In this document: positions 48,920-57,376 of the stretch, one piece after another
Layout: each line of letters starts with the position of its first letter
Position numbering within the stretch: position 1 is the stretch's first letter
NCBI RefSeq assembly: GCF_020883455.1
Contig: NZ_CP086615.1
Span: 434,001-498,000, forward strand
Length of the DNA stretch: 64,000 bases
Reading direction: 5' to 3'
Source: Spiribacter halobius
GTDB lineage: Bacteria > Pseudomonadota > Gammaproteobacteria > Nitrococcales > Nitrococcaceae
Notes under the pieces: model-generated
The model's database searches: none
What the model was told of the DNA's origin: nothing
What the model saw: the letters and a program-made list of their open reading frames with translations, nothing else
Position numbers and translations under genes: made by a program

Positions 48920-49501
48920 CTACGGCGGCGGAACGCGGGCCACCACCTCCAGGTCTCCGCCGGCTCCGATGCGGACCACCACACCCTCGCCGGAGGCCGG
49001 GTAGACGCCAGTGAGGGCGGTGACGTTGACCTGATGGGTCACCAGCACCGCCGAGGTCCAGTCGTGGCGCTCGGCCAGGAACGCCCGGGTGCGTCGGGTC
49101 TGTTCCGGGCCGCGCTCGCGGTTGCGGAAGAACGAATCCAGTGACGGCAGCGCCTGCGGCTCGCCCAGGCCGAGCAGGCGCGCGGTGTCGCGGCAGCGGC
49201 ACCAGCGGCTGGTGTAGACCGGGAGGTCGTCAAGGCCGTTGGCGCGCAGGCGCTCACCCATGGCGCGGGCCTGCTCGCGGCCGGCGGCCGAGAGGTTGCG
49301 CTGGGTGCTGCAGTCGCCGAGGGTGAAGTCGGGCGGGTCCCCGGTGCCGGGGGCGATCGCGTGGCGGAATACGATCGCATGCCCGCCTTCGGCGATGGCC
49401 TGCCAGGGCACACTCGTCGCTGCGACCGCCGGCATGGCGGCGAGCAGCAGGGCAAGCAGCGTCCGCCGCAGTCGGCCTGCCCTCCGAGCGATGCGCATCA
49501 C
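48920..49501 (-). CDS. Secreted histidine phosphatase superfamily protein
   Basis: 193 residues. A twin-arginine-free, basic signal peptide (RRTLLALLLAAMPAVAATS) precedes the phosphatase core with Arg46-His47 (IVFRHAIAPG), RCRDTARLLG and the second His in VLVTHQVNVTALTG. Likely a periplasmic phosphatase; the phosphate substrate is unknown. The start overlaps the stop of the upstream YihY gene (ATGA), so both are co-translated. Confidence 0.85.
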   Translation of the reverse strand: MMRIARRAGRLRRTLLALLLAAMPAVAATSVPWQAIAEGGHAIVFRHAIAPGTGDPPDFTLGDCSTQRNLSAAGREQARAMGERLRANGLDDLPVYTSRWCRCRDTARLLGLGEPQALPSLDSFFRNRERGPEQTRRTRAFLAERHDWTSAVLVTHQVNVTALTGVYPASGEGVVVRIGAGGDLEVVARVPPP

Positions 49502-50883
49502 GCCCCCTGGCTTGCCCGCGAGCGCGCCTCAGTGACTTCCCTCACCGGTGCGCCCGGACCGCGTTCCGTGAGGTCCCGCACCGTGAGCCCCGCCAGCGGC
49601 TCGGCGGCGGCGGTCTCCCGGCGGCCCAGGAGACTGTCCAGCGCCGGGGGCAGGGCGAGGCTCGCAAGATCCAGCCCGGCGCGTTCGCCGTGACGACGGA
49701 CGGCGGCTAGAACCTCCACGGCGGGCGTCTCCTCGGGCGGGGTCCCCGGCAGATAGCCCGAGGGCTCGCCCTCCTGCTCCAGCGCGCGGAGCAGCCCAGC
49801 CTCACGCAGGGCGTCCACCACCGGCTGCAGCGCATCGGCGGGCATGTGCAGGCGTGCGGCCAGGGCCTCGTCGTCGGGTGGGGTCTCGCGTGCGTAGTGG
49901 GCCTGGGCAACGCAGCTCATCACGCCGAGGGCGGCGCGCTCGCGCAGGCGTGGGCTCAGCTCCGGGGCGTCGCCAAGGAGCAGCAGCCGGCGGGGATGCT
50001 GATGGTAGTAGGCGATGCTGGAGCCGATGAGCAGGATCAGCCAGCTCAGGTAGAGCCAGATCATGAACACGATGAGGGTGGCGAAGGCGGAGTAGATCGC
50101 CGTGTAGTTGGCCGAGCCCGCGATCACCGAGGCGAACACCAGGCCGCTGCTCTGCCAGAGCACGCCGGCCACCAGCGCCCCGACCAGCGCCGAGAGAGGG
50201 CGCACCCGCGTGTTCGGCACGAACAGGTAGACGAAGGTGAAGGCCGCGATCACCAGCACGTAGGGCACGAGTCGCGTGGCGAGGTTGATGAGCGCGCCCA
50301 GGGGGGCAACGGTGCCGAGGCTGCGCACGAAATCGGAGCCGAGCACCGAGGCGGTGATGCCGAGGGCGGCGAAGATCAGCACCGGGCCCACCAGCAGGAC
50401 GCTCAGATAGTCGCTGAAGCGCTGCGCGAAGCCGCGCGGGCGCTGCACGCGCCAGGTCTCGTTGAAGGCCCGCTCCACCTTCTGCAGCAGGGCGATCACG
50501 GTGTAGAGCAGGAGCAGCAGGCCGAGGGCGCCGAGTACCCCGACCTGGATGTTCTCGACGAAGTCGATCACCCGGGTGGTGATCTCCTCGCCGCGGCTGC
50601 CGAGCGGGGCGAGGAAGCCGGCCAGGGCCGGCTCGATCTGATTGTGAACGCCGAAGGCCTTGAGGACGGAGAAGCTCACCGCCAGCAGCGGCACCATCGA
50701 CAGCAGCGTGGTGTAGACCAGGCTCATGGCGCGCAGGGTCAGGTGGCCGCGGGCAACGTCGCGGCTCACGGCGTAGGCGAGACGCAGGCAGAAGAGCAGG
50801 CCACGCCGCCAGCGCGGCTGCTGGCGCGAATCCACCTCCAGCACATGGCTGCGGAACCAGTCGTCCAGCGTTTCCAGTCGCAT
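49498..50883 (-). CDS. YihY/virulence factor BrkB family membrane protein
   Basis: 461 residues. The N-terminal ~290 residues contain six membrane helices in the YihY pattern (SLVYTTLLSMVPLLAVSFSV, FNETWRVQRPRGFAQRFSDY, FMIWLYLSWLILLIGSSIAY). The C-terminal ~150 residues are soluble, with a winged-helix-like stretch (LAARLHMPADALQPVVDALR). Once called ribonuclease BN in error; the actual role is unknown. Followed by the histidine phosphatase gene. Confidence 0.9.
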   Translation of the reverse strand: MRLETLDDWFRSHVLEVDSRQQPRWRRGLLFCLRLAYAVSRDVARGHLTLRAMSLVYTTLLSMVPLLAVSFSVLKAFGVHNQIEPALAGFLAPLGSRGEEITTRVIDFVENIQVGVLGALGLLLLLYTVIALLQKVERAFNETWRVQRPRGFAQRFSDYLSVLLVGPVLIFAALGITASVLGSDFVRSLGTVAPLGALINLATRLVPYVLVIAAFTFVYLFVPNTRVRPLSALVGALVAGVLWQSSGLVFASVIAGSANYTAIYSAFATLIVFMIWLYLSWLILLIGSSIAYYHQHPRRLLLLGDAPELSPRLRERAALGVMSCVAQAHYARETPPDDEALAARLHMPADALQPVVDALREAGLLRALEQEGEPSGYLPGTPPEETPAVEVLAAVRRHGERAGLDLASLALPPALDSLLGRRETAAAEPLAGLTVRDLTERGPGAPVREVTEARSRASQGA

Positions 50884-51076
50884 GGCCGCATTCTGGCACA
50901 GTCGGCCGGGGTCGGCGCGGCGCTCCGTTCGTCGGCTGTAGACGGGTTCGCATTACCGACTCCGGTCCGTGCGCTAGCATCGGCGTCCGGGGGTGACCGG
51001 AGGGAATCGTTCAGCGCTTCCCTGGACGTTGCACATCGCCGCAAGAACCGGCGCAGGCCATTCGGGAGACCTCAGC

Positions 51077-51766
51077 ATGTTCGATATCAGCAAGCGTGGC
51101 AGCGGCCGCCAGGAAGGCGGCGTCGATGACGAGCTCGAGCAGGACCGGCTCGGCAACCCGCCCCGTGCCGGCGGCGCCAGCCCCGGCACCAGCGCGCCGG
51201 GTTCCACCGCCCGCGTGCGCGAGGCAGCCATTATCGGCCCGTCCATCCATATCGAGGGCGACCTCCGTGGCGAGGAGGATCTGGTCATCGAGGGCACTGT
51301 CTCCGGCAGCATCCACCTGCGCGACAACGGTCTGACCGTCGGCAGCAACGGCAAGGTCAGGGCCGAGGTGCATGCCAAGAGCATCGTCGTGGACGGCACG
51401 CTGGAGGGGGACCTGTACGGCTCCGAGCGGGTGGCCATCCGCAAGTCGGGCCAGGTGCGCGGCAACATCGTCTCGCCTCGGGTGAGCCTCGAGGACGGGG
51501 GCCGCTTCAAGGGCACCATCGAGATGGACCAGCAGGTGGTCGACAAGGCCTTCGGCAACACCGGCCGTGCCGCTGCAAGCGGCTCGGGCGGCGGCGCGGC
51601 CGCGGCCGGCAGCGAGGCCGGCGGTGGCAAGGAGAAGGAGACGGCCGCCAGGGAGACCGGCAGCGCCCAGGCCAGCAGTGGCGAGGCTGCCGCCGGCAGT
51701 GGCCAGAGCGGCAGCGGCAAGCCGGCCTCGGACTCCTCGGCCAGCGCGGCCGGTGGCAAGCGCTGA
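51077..51766 (+). CDS. Bactofilin family cytoskeletal protein
   Basis: 229 residues. The central region about 48-150 is a bactofilin beta-helix (IGPSIHIEGDLRGEEDLVIE, VRAEVHAKSIVVDGTLEGDL, GNIVSPRVSLEDGGRFKGTI), with a flexible N-terminus and a long Gly/Ser/Ala-rich tail. Bactofilins polymerise without nucleotide at the membrane and organise cell-wall enzymes. The tail of ~75 residues is longer than usual and low in complexity. ATG 51077 fits; no partner peptidase is adjacent. Confidence 0.9.
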   Translation: MFDISKRGSGRQEGGVDDELEQDRLGNPPRAGGASPGTSAPGSTARVREAAIIGPSIHIEGDLRGEEDLVIEGTVSGSIHLRDNGLTVGSNGKVRAEVHAKSIVVDGTLEGDLYGSERVAIRKSGQVRGNIVSPRVSLEDGGRFKGTIEMDQQVVDKAFGNTGRAAASGSGGGAAAAGSEAGGGKEKETAARETGSAQASSGEAAAGSGQSGSGKPASDSSASAAGGKR

Positions 51767-51874
51767 GAAGCTGGCGGCTGGGGTCGTCGTCCTGTCCTGA
51801 CGGCGGACATGGGTCCACAATGCGTCGGGAGCGGGGACGCCGCGGCGCCACGGGCGACCCCACCGCCTTGCCCG

Positions 51875-51984
51875 GTGCGGGCCGGTGTGGGAACGCCCGG
51901 GACACGCCGTGAATACCTCCCTGTAGGCTCGTAGGCGAGATCCCTCTCGCCTACGGTCCCGGGCGCTCCCACCCCGGCTCGCAC
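51875..51984. repeat. Hairpin element, family F, copy F1
   Basis: Arms 51875-51903 and 51956-51984 pair at 26 of 29 bases; the core reads GACACGCCGTGAATACCTCC, CTGTAGGCTCGTAGGCGAGA, then TCTCGCCTACGGTC. The inner GTAGGCGAGA/TCTCGCCTAC forms a second stem. Gap 51767-52080 holds only this. Confidence 0.9.
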
Positions 51985-52080
51985 TGGTGGCCTCCGTGGC
52001 CGCTTCCGCGAGGCCTCCGGCGGCAGGCGCCTCGGACTCAGGCACGTCATCGGGCATCCGCTGCGCACAGAGGAGCCAAC

Positions 52081-52710
52081 TTGGCACGCGCCCCGCGACA
52101 CGATCCCGGCGCGCCGGTTTCAGCCCCGGAACCCGAGATTCTCGGCAGCGGCCTGCTCGCCGAGGCGACGGCACCGCTCGCCCGCGGAGAACCGTGCTCG
52201 GTGCTGGATCTGGGGCCGGCGCGGCCGGGTAATCTGGCGTTCTTCAACGACTTCCGCTGCCGGCTCGGCGTCGCCGACGCGCTCGGTGAGCTCGCGGGCA
52301 TGGCCGCCAGCCTCGCGCCGGGCGACCCGGAGGTTCCGGCCCGTCTGCAGGCCATCCTGCCGCCGATACCGCCGCGGCCCTGGCAGCTGGTGCTGCTCTG
52401 GGACGTGCTCGACTACCTGCCCACGGCCATGCTGGAGCGGCTGGGTGAGGCCCTGGCCCCGGCAATGGCGCCCGGGGCGCTGCTGCACGGCTTCGTCAGC
52501 ACCGGTAGTGCGCCACTGCCGGATCCGCCTGCGGTCTACGACATCGAGTCCGTGGAGCGCCTGCGCCGGCACCACCAGGGGGGCGAGCGGGCGCCCGCGC
52601 GGCATACGCCGTGGCACATCCAGCGCCACCTGGCCGGCGTGGCCATCGAACGCTCGCGTCTGCACCGGGATGGCCGCCAGGAGCATCTGCTGCGCTGGCC
52701 CGGCAGCTGA
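52081..52710 (+). CDS. Hypothetical protein with methyltransferase-like features
   Basis: 209 residues, not recognised by name. SVLDLGPARPGNLAFFNDF resembles the glycine-rich SAM loop of class I methyltransferases and WQLVLLWDVLDYLPTAMLER resembles their motif IV region, but the loop lacks the usual GxGxG. The start is taken as TTG at 52081 with GAGGAG upstream (AGAGGAGCCAACTTG). It follows the bactofilin gene on the same strand after a family F repeat. Could be a degenerate methyltransferase or a structural relative. Confidence 0.65.
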   Translation: MARAPRHDPGAPVSAPEPEILGSGLLAEATAPLARGEPCSVLDLGPARPGNLAFFNDFRCRLGVADALGELAGMAASLAPGDPEVPARLQAILPPIPPRPWQLVLLWDVLDYLPTAMLERLGEALAPAMAPGALLHGFVSTGSAPLPDPPAVYDIESVERLRRHHQGGERAPARHTPWHIQRHLAGVAIERSRLHRDGRQEHLLRWPGS

Positions 52711-52793
52711 CCGGACGCCAAGCGACACGGCGAGACGGGGAACCCCACGGACGCGTTCGCGCTCCAAGCGGCGTCTTCGCGTAGGGATCAGTC

Positions 52794-53813
52794 ATGGATT
52801 CGGTAACCCAGGCCGCCCTCGGCAGTGCCGTTGGCGGTGCCGTGCTCGGTCGCCGTCTTGGCTGGCGGGCGTTCGCCTGGGGGGCGGGCCTTGGCACGCT
52901 GCCTGATCTTGACGTCTTGCTGAGCTACGGCGGCCCGGTGGCGGATTTCGTCTTCCATCGCGGCGCCTCCCATGCGATTGCCGTGCACACCCTGGCCGCG
53001 CCCCTGCTGGGCGCAGTCGCCTGGCGCCTGCACCGGGCGCGCGGCGTGGGGCTCGCGCAATGGGTTCTGGCGGTATGGCTGGTGCTGGTCACCCATGCGC
53101 TGCTGGATGCCGTGACCATCTACGGCACACGGCTGCTGCTGCCCTTCGCCGACGAGGCGGTCGGGCTTGGCAGCCTGTTCATCATCGATCCGCTCTACAC
53201 CCTGCCGTTGCTGGTGGGTATCGCCGCGGCGCTCGCCGGGCGGGTCGGGCTGCGGGCACGGCGCTGGAATCTGACGGGGCTCGCGCTGAGCACGCTCTAC
53301 GTGGGCTGGAGCATCGTCGCCCAGCAGCATGTGCTGAACGTGGCCGAGGCCGCCCTTGCCGAGCGCGGCATCGAGCCCGAGCACGTGCTGGTGACGCCGG
53401 CGCCGTTCAGCACGGTGCTCTGGCGCATCGTGGCCATGACCGCGCCAGGGGATGACTACTACGAGGGTTACTACACCGTCGGCAGTGGTCGGGAACCCCA
53501 CCTGACGCGCTTCCCGAGCCGCCCGGAGCTGCTCCGGCCGCTGGCCGCCACGCCCGCGGTTCGGCGGCTGCGGGCCTTTACCGATGGGTACTATGCCGTC
53601 GGCCTGCAGGGCGACAGCGTGGTCATCACCGACCTGCGGATGGGGGCCGCGCCGGCCTATGCCTTCGCCTTCGCGGTGGGGCAGCGCGAGGACGGCACGA
53701 TAGTGCCCATGCCGGATGTGGCCGCAACCGCGCCCCGCCCGCCACTCGACCGCATCCTCGGCGAGATGCTCGCCTGCGCCCGGGGGCGGCCGGTCGCGCT
53801 CATCGCCTGCTAG
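52794..53813 (+). CDS. Inner-membrane metal-dependent hydrolase (DUF457/YdjM-like)
   Basis: 339 residues. MDSVTQAALGSAVGGAVLG, GTLPDLDVLL, FHRGASHAI and THALLDAVTIYGTRL are the conserved Asp/His motifs of the LexA-regulated, membrane-bound DUF457 hydrolase family; four to five membrane helices lie in the first 190 residues, followed by a soluble domain of about 140 residues. Substrate unknown. Starts 83 bases after the preceding gene on the same strand. Confidence 0.85.
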   Translation: MDSVTQAALGSAVGGAVLGRRLGWRAFAWGAGLGTLPDLDVLLSYGGPVADFVFHRGASHAIAVHTLAAPLLGAVAWRLHRARGVGLAQWVLAVWLVLVTHALLDAVTIYGTRLLLPFADEAVGLGSLFIIDPLYTLPLLVGIAAALAGRVGLRARRWNLTGLALSTLYVGWSIVAQQHVLNVAEAALAERGIEPEHVLVTPAPFSTVLWRIVAMTAPGDDYYEGYYTVGSGREPHLTRFPSRPELLRPLAATPAVRRLRAFTDGYYAVGLQGDSVVITDLRMGAAPAYAFAFAVGQREDGTIVPMPDVAATAPRPPLDRILGEMLACARGRPVALIAC

Positions 53814-53920
53814 CCCGCCTATCTGAGGCCTGCGGGGTTGCCGGCAAAGGGCCGACCGCTCCCGCCCGGCCCCGCCGGTCGGTTATCGTGTGAGGCTGGC
53901 ATTTTCCCGTGGGGGCGATC

Positions 53921-54613
53921 ATGACCGGGCGGCGCGAGGCGTATGTCGCCGGCATGCAGGCGGTGGCGCCGATGCTGCCGGGGGTGGTGCCGTTCGGCAT
54001 GACGGCGGGCGTGGCCGGTCTGGACGCCGGGCTCGGCGGTGAGCTTGCCTTCGCCATGTCGGTGCTGATCTTCGCCGGCGCCTCGCAGATCGCCACCGCA
54101 CAGCTGCTCGGCGCCGATGCCGCTCCCGCGCTGGTGGTGCTCACGGCGCTGCTGATCAATCTGCGTATGGTGATGTACAGCGCCTCGCTCGCCGGGCACT
54201 TCGCGCCGCTGCCCCTGCGCTGGCGGGTGCCCATGGCCTACCTGCTGACCGACCAGGCCTATGCGCTGAGCATTCAGCGCATTCTGCGCCGCCATCCCGG
54301 TCCGCAGGAGCACTGGTTCTACCTGGGGGCGGGGCTCACCCTCTGGATCACCTGGCTCTGCGCTACCGGCGCCGGCATCGCGGCGGGCTCGGCGGTGCCG
54401 CCGGCCTGGGAGCTCGGCTTCATCGTGCCCCTGATCTTTCTCAGCCTGCTGGTGCCGGCCATCGCCAGCCGCCCGGCGCTGGTGGCGGCGGTTACTGCCG
54501 GGCTGCTGTCGGTGCTTGGACGCGGACGGCCCGCCGGGCTTGGCCTCACGCTGGCAGCGCTGGCCGGGATTGCGGCGGGCGTGGTGACGGAACGGATGAC
54601 GCGCCGTGGTTGA
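53921..54613 (+). CDS. azlC: AzlC family branched-chain amino acid exporter subunit
   Basis: 230 residues, seven to eight membrane helices. MQAVAPMLPGVVPFGMTAGV, FAGASQIATAQLLGADA and LINLRMVMYSASLAGHF are the AzlC signatures. With AzlD it exports branched-chain amino acids. Start at ATG 53921 is preferred over GTG 53909 because GGGGG sits 5 bases before it. Overlaps azlD by 8 bases. Confidence 0.9.
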   Translation: MTGRREAYVAGMQAVAPMLPGVVPFGMTAGVAGLDAGLGGELAFAMSVLIFAGASQIATAQLLGADAAPALVVLTALLINLRMVMYSASLAGHFAPLPLRWRVPMAYLLTDQAYALSIQRILRRHPGPQEHWFYLGAGLTLWITWLCATGAGIAAGSAVPPAWELGFIVPLIFLSLLVPAIASRPALVAAVTAGLLSVLGRGRPAGLGLTLAALAGIAAGVVTERMTRRG

Positions 54614-54923
54614 GGCGGCGTGGATCGTGGTGGCGCTGATCGGCGCCGGCACGCTGCTGGAGCGGGCGTCGTTCCTGGTCTTCGGTGGCCGCCTGCAACT
54701 GCCGGATGTCGTCCAGCAGGGCCTGCGCTACGTGCCGGCCGCGGTGCTCTCGGCCCTGGTGCTCCCCGGCCTCGTCCAGCCCGGCAGCGACGGGCTCCCC
54801 GACGCTGCCCGCCTGGCCGCCGGCGTCGTGGCCGCCCTGGTGGCCTGGCGGACTCACGGGGCGCTGCTGACGCTTGTCGCCGGAATGGCGACGCTCTGGC
54901 TGCTGCGCTGGTTGGGCCTGTGA
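54606..54923 (+). CDS. azlD: AzlD family branched-chain amino acid exporter subunit
   Basis: 105 residues, GTG start inside the end of azlC. Three to four membrane helices: WIVVALIGAGTLLERASFLV, YVPAAVLSALVLPGLV (the conserved core) and TLVAGMATLWLLRWLGL. Works with AzlC. No Lrp-type regulator is adjacent; the LysR gene at 55711 is separated by a 63-residue gene on the other strand. Confidence 0.9.
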   Translation: MVEAAWIVVALIGAGTLLERASFLVFGGRLQLPDVVQQGLRYVPAAVLSALVLPGLVQPGSDGLPDAARLAAGVVAALVAWRTHGALLTLVAGMATLWLLRWLGL

Positions 54924-54954
54924 CCGGGCATCCCCCCGATCCGCACCGGTCCGG

Positions 54955-54993
54955 GTAGGTCGGCATCCGCCGCAGGCGGACGCCGACATCTAC
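54955..54993. repeat. Short hairpin, family E relative
   Basis: GTAGGTCGGCATCCGCC pairs with GGCGGACGCCGACATCTAC around a GCA loop, with mismatches. Lies 31 bases after azlD and may end that operon. Confidence 0.7.
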
Positions 54994-55065
54994 CGCGGAT
55001 TGAGTAACTGACTCGGCCACTACGACAGGCTTCCCGTCGCGGAAGCTGCCACCAACGTCTGCAGA

Positions 55066-55171
55066 GCGGGGCGAGGTGCGAGCGCCCGGGACCGTAGGAG
55101 AGAGGGACCTCGCCTACGAGCCCCCAGGGACGGGTTCACGGCGTGTCCCGGGCGCTCCCGCCTCGCCCCGC
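55066..55171. repeat. Hairpin element, family F, copy F4 (opposite orientation)
   Basis: Arms 55066-55092 and 55145-55171 (GCGGGGCGAGG...AGCGCCCGGGAC and its complement) pair at all but two or three of 27 bases. The core is the reverse complement of F1: GACCGTAGGAGAGAGGGACC and CACGGCGTGTC. The surrounding gap 54924-55401 holds this, a flanking degenerate repeat (55012-55065 and 55227-55250, TGACTCGG and TGAGTCACG ends) and no gene. Confidence 0.85.
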
Positions 55172-55273
55172 GTCGGCACGGCCGACGCTATCGCCGCGGC
55201 GTCGCGGCTAAAGGCCCGGAGGCATCGCTGAGTCACGTATGCAATCAGGAAACAGAATGCTGGCGCCGGGTCG

Positions 55274-55304
55274 CTTTGAACTTTGAACCTTGGACTTTGA
55301 ACTC
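55274..55304. repeat. Solo arm of repeat family C
   Basis: CTTTGAACTTTGAACCTTGG then ACTTTGAACTC, about four units of the family C heptamer. No opposite arm within several hundred bases. Confidence 0.7.
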
Positions 55305-55349
55305 GTCGACGAACTCATCTACCCGCGCCTTTTCCGTCCAGGAAATAAA

Positions 55350-55382
55350 AACGCCCCGCCGGCATGGCACCGGCAGGGCGTT
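55350..55382 (-). terminator. Rho-independent terminator of the 63-residue protein gene
   Basis: A 13-base stem with one mismatch (55350-55362 with 55370-55382) and a 7-base loop, followed on the minus strand by TTTTTATTT. It lies 20 bases after the stop codon at 55402. Confidence 0.88.
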
Positions 55383-55401
55383 CGGGAGTAGGGCCCGGCG
55401 G

Positions 55402-55593
55402 TCAGTGGCTGCCGGCGAGGCGGCCCTGCGGTGCCGTGCCGAGGGCGCGCAGGCGGCGGCGGGCAGCCGCCAGCAGGCGGCGGGCGGCCTGCGCAATGTA
55501 TTCGTCGCGAAGCCGATGGGCGCGGGCAGTCAGCGCGTCGACCTGCTCCGGAGTAAGCTGCTGCGTGTTCGCGATCGTCGTGCGCTCGTTCAT
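55402..55593 (-). CDS. Small hypothetical protein (helical, basic)
   Basis: 63 residues, MNERTTIANTQQLTPEQVDA then an amphipathic, Arg/Ala-rich helix (ALTARAHRLRDEYIAQAARR). Resembles the short RSP_7527-type proteins of unknown function, with an LRxEYI-like core. GGAGG lies seven bases before the ATG and a strong terminator follows, so it is a real, independently transcribed gene. The basic helix could bind RNA, DNA or membrane. Confidence 0.7.
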   Translation of the reverse strand: MNERTTIANTQQLTPEQVDALTARAHRLRDEYIAQAARRLLAAARRRLRALGTAPQGRLAGSH

Positions 55594-55710
55594 GGTGTGG
55601 CCTCCATTGCTTGCCGGTTGGCGATTGGTGGTCATGCTACGGCCGTGGCAGGCTGGGATAATCCGGGGAAAGGGCATACCGCCTTTGCTTTTCAGTCACA
55701 GGTGAGGCCG

Positions 55711-56670
55711 ATGGATCGAGCAGCGGAGATGCACATGTTCGTGCGGGCGGTGGACAAAGGGAGCTTCTCCGCCGCCGCGCGCGATCTCGACCTCACCCCT
55801 TCCGCGGTGAGCAAGCAGATCCGGCGGCTGGAGGATCGCCTCGGCGTGCGGCTGTTCAACCGCACCACGCGCCGGGTGAGCCTTACCGAGGCCGGGCATG
55901 CCTATTACGAGCGCTGCGCGCGCATCCTCCAGGAGATCGAGGAGGCCGAGGAGGCGGTTACCGCCCTCAACGAGAATCCCCGCGGCACGCTGCGGGTGGC
56001 GGCCACGGTCGCCTTCGGCCGGGTGGAGGTGCTGCCGCGGATCAACGAGTTCCTCGAGCGCTATCCCGAGCTCAACGTGGAGTTCGAGCTAACCGACCGC
56101 CATGTGGATCTGATCGAGGAGGGTATCGACGTCGCCATTCAGTGGCGCGAGCAGATGGAGGACCCGTCCCTGATCGCCCGCCGGCTGTGCGTGAACCGGC
56201 GCATCATCTGCGCGGCGCCCTCGTATATCGAGCGCCACGGCAAGCCCGCCAGCCCCGAGGAACTTCTCGAGCACAACTGCCTCACTCTCTACGAGGTCTC
56301 CCAGTTCAACGACTGGGCCTTCGAGGATGCCGAGCACGGCTATCGGGTGCTGCATGTGGGTGGCAACTTCCGCGCGAACACCGCTGATGCCCTGTACGAG
56401 GCGGCGCTCTCGGGCGCCGGCCTGGCGCGCCTGTCCACCTGGCTGGTGATGCCCGCGATTCGCGCCGGGCGGCTGGTGCCGGTGCTGCCGCAGTACCCCC
56501 ACGAGAGCTCGGCCTATTTCGTCCTCTACCCGCACCGGCGGCACCTGTCACGCAAGGTGCGGGCGTTCGTGGACTTTCTGGTGGAGGTGTTCACGCCGAT
56601 TCCGCCCTGGGAGCGGGAGGGCATCGAGTTCTCCGAGGCGGAGTGGGAGGAGCGCATCCGCCAGGGCTGA
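55711..56670 (+). CDS. LysR family transcriptional regulator
   Basis: 319 residues. N-terminal winged helix (MFVRAVDKGSFSAAARDLDL, TPSAVSKQIRRLEDRLGVRL, FNRTTRRVSLTEAGHAYYER) and a periplasmic-binding-like effector domain from about 90. Belongs to the CrgA-like subgroup by its layout. Ligand and targets unknown. AGGTGAGG precedes ATG 55711. No divergent metabolic gene is next to it, only the 63-residue protein gene at 55402-55593, a possible target. Confidence 0.9.
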   Translation: MDRAAEMHMFVRAVDKGSFSAAARDLDLTPSAVSKQIRRLEDRLGVRLFNRTTRRVSLTEAGHAYYERCARILQEIEEAEEAVTALNENPRGTLRVAATVAFGRVEVLPRINEFLERYPELNVEFELTDRHVDLIEEGIDVAIQWREQMEDPSLIARRLCVNRRIICAAPSYIERHGKPASPEELLEHNCLTLYEVSQFNDWAFEDAEHGYRVLHVGGNFRANTADALYEAALSGAGLARLSTWLVMPAIRAGRLVPVLPQYPHESSAYFVLYPHRRHLSRKVRAFVDFLVEVFTPIPPWEREGIEFSEAEWEERIRQG

Positions 56671-56704
56671 CGAGGAAAGCCTCATGCGCGGATTTCCGGC
56701 GGTT

Positions 56705-56888
56705 CTAGCCCGCATATCTCGCCGATTCGCGGCTGCGGGCGCGGATCTGGCGGGCAGTCCGGCGTTGCGCTCGGTCCGGGTGCTCGACGTACTGTCGAGT
56801 ACGCCTGCGCGCCCGAACTCTCCCGCGCCTTGTCCTGCCCGCCATCTCCACGCCCTCGCGTCGCGAATCGGTGAGATATGCGGGCTAG
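56705..56888. repeat. Long near-perfect inverted repeat, family G
   Basis: CTAGCCCGCATATCTCGCCG (56705-56731) pairs with 56862-56888 at 26 of 27 bases. The inner part continues to pair in patches (GGGCGCGGATCTGGCGGGCAG with CTGCCCGCC...CGCCC). Its right end coincides with the probable start codon of the following lipoprotein gene. Confidence 0.88.
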
Positions 56889-57376
56889 TGGTGATCGCGG
56901 TGGTGCTGGCGGGCTGCGCCGGGGTCCCGCGGGGGCCCGACTACGCCCGCGTGCCCCTGGACAGCGAGCTGCGACTGGCGGATGAGCACGTCGCCGACGC
57001 CAACGGTTTCCTCTACTTCCAGGGAGGCAGGCGGGTGTCCGCGCCCAACCGCTTCGCGGCGCCCTGGTGCCGGCTGCGCAGCGGCGTGGGGCCGGTGCCG
57101 AGGCAGTGGCGCGTTACCGGCTTCGACGTACTGGCCTGGGACAGCGGTGGTGTCGCCCCCGGTCCCGGGTTCGTGGGCCGTGAGAACGACAGCGTCGAGC
57201 TGGTGGACTACCGCAGCCTGATGGACCTGCGGACGGCGGACGGGCGCAGCGGTCGGCTGCGCTGCGTGGTCCGCGCCGTCGCCGGCGGCCCGCAGCGTTA
57301 TCTCACGCCCGAGCAGATCCGCACGATCCTGGAACCGGCGGCGGAGCTGGCTAGCCCGGCGGCGCGGGACCGTTGA
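56888..57376 (+). CDS. Putative lipoprotein of unknown function
   Basis: 162 residues from a GTG at 56888 (or 161 from the next GTG): a short hydrophobic run and lipobox VLAGC, then GPDYARVPLDSELRLADEHV and a body I do not recognise, with two cysteines (APWCRLRSGV and RLRCVVRAVA) that could pair. In-frame codons run back to 56684 but that stretch is repeat G and gives an 80-residue leader unsuited to a lipoprotein. The last 26 bases overlap the convergent tspO-like gene. Start uncertain. Confidence 0.55.
   Translation: MVIAVVLAGCAGVPRGPDYARVPLDSELRLADEHVADANGFLYFQGGRRVSAPNRFAAPWCRLRSGVGPVPRQWRVTGFDVLAWDSGGVAPGPGFVGRENDSVELVDYRSLMDLRTADGRSGRLRCVVRAVAGGPQRYLTPEQIRTILEPAAELASPAARDR

Noticed and set aside
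56684-56887. 68-codon N-terminal extension of the lipoprotein gene
   Set aside because: It is encoded by the palindromic repeat G and would put the lipobox 80 residues from the start.
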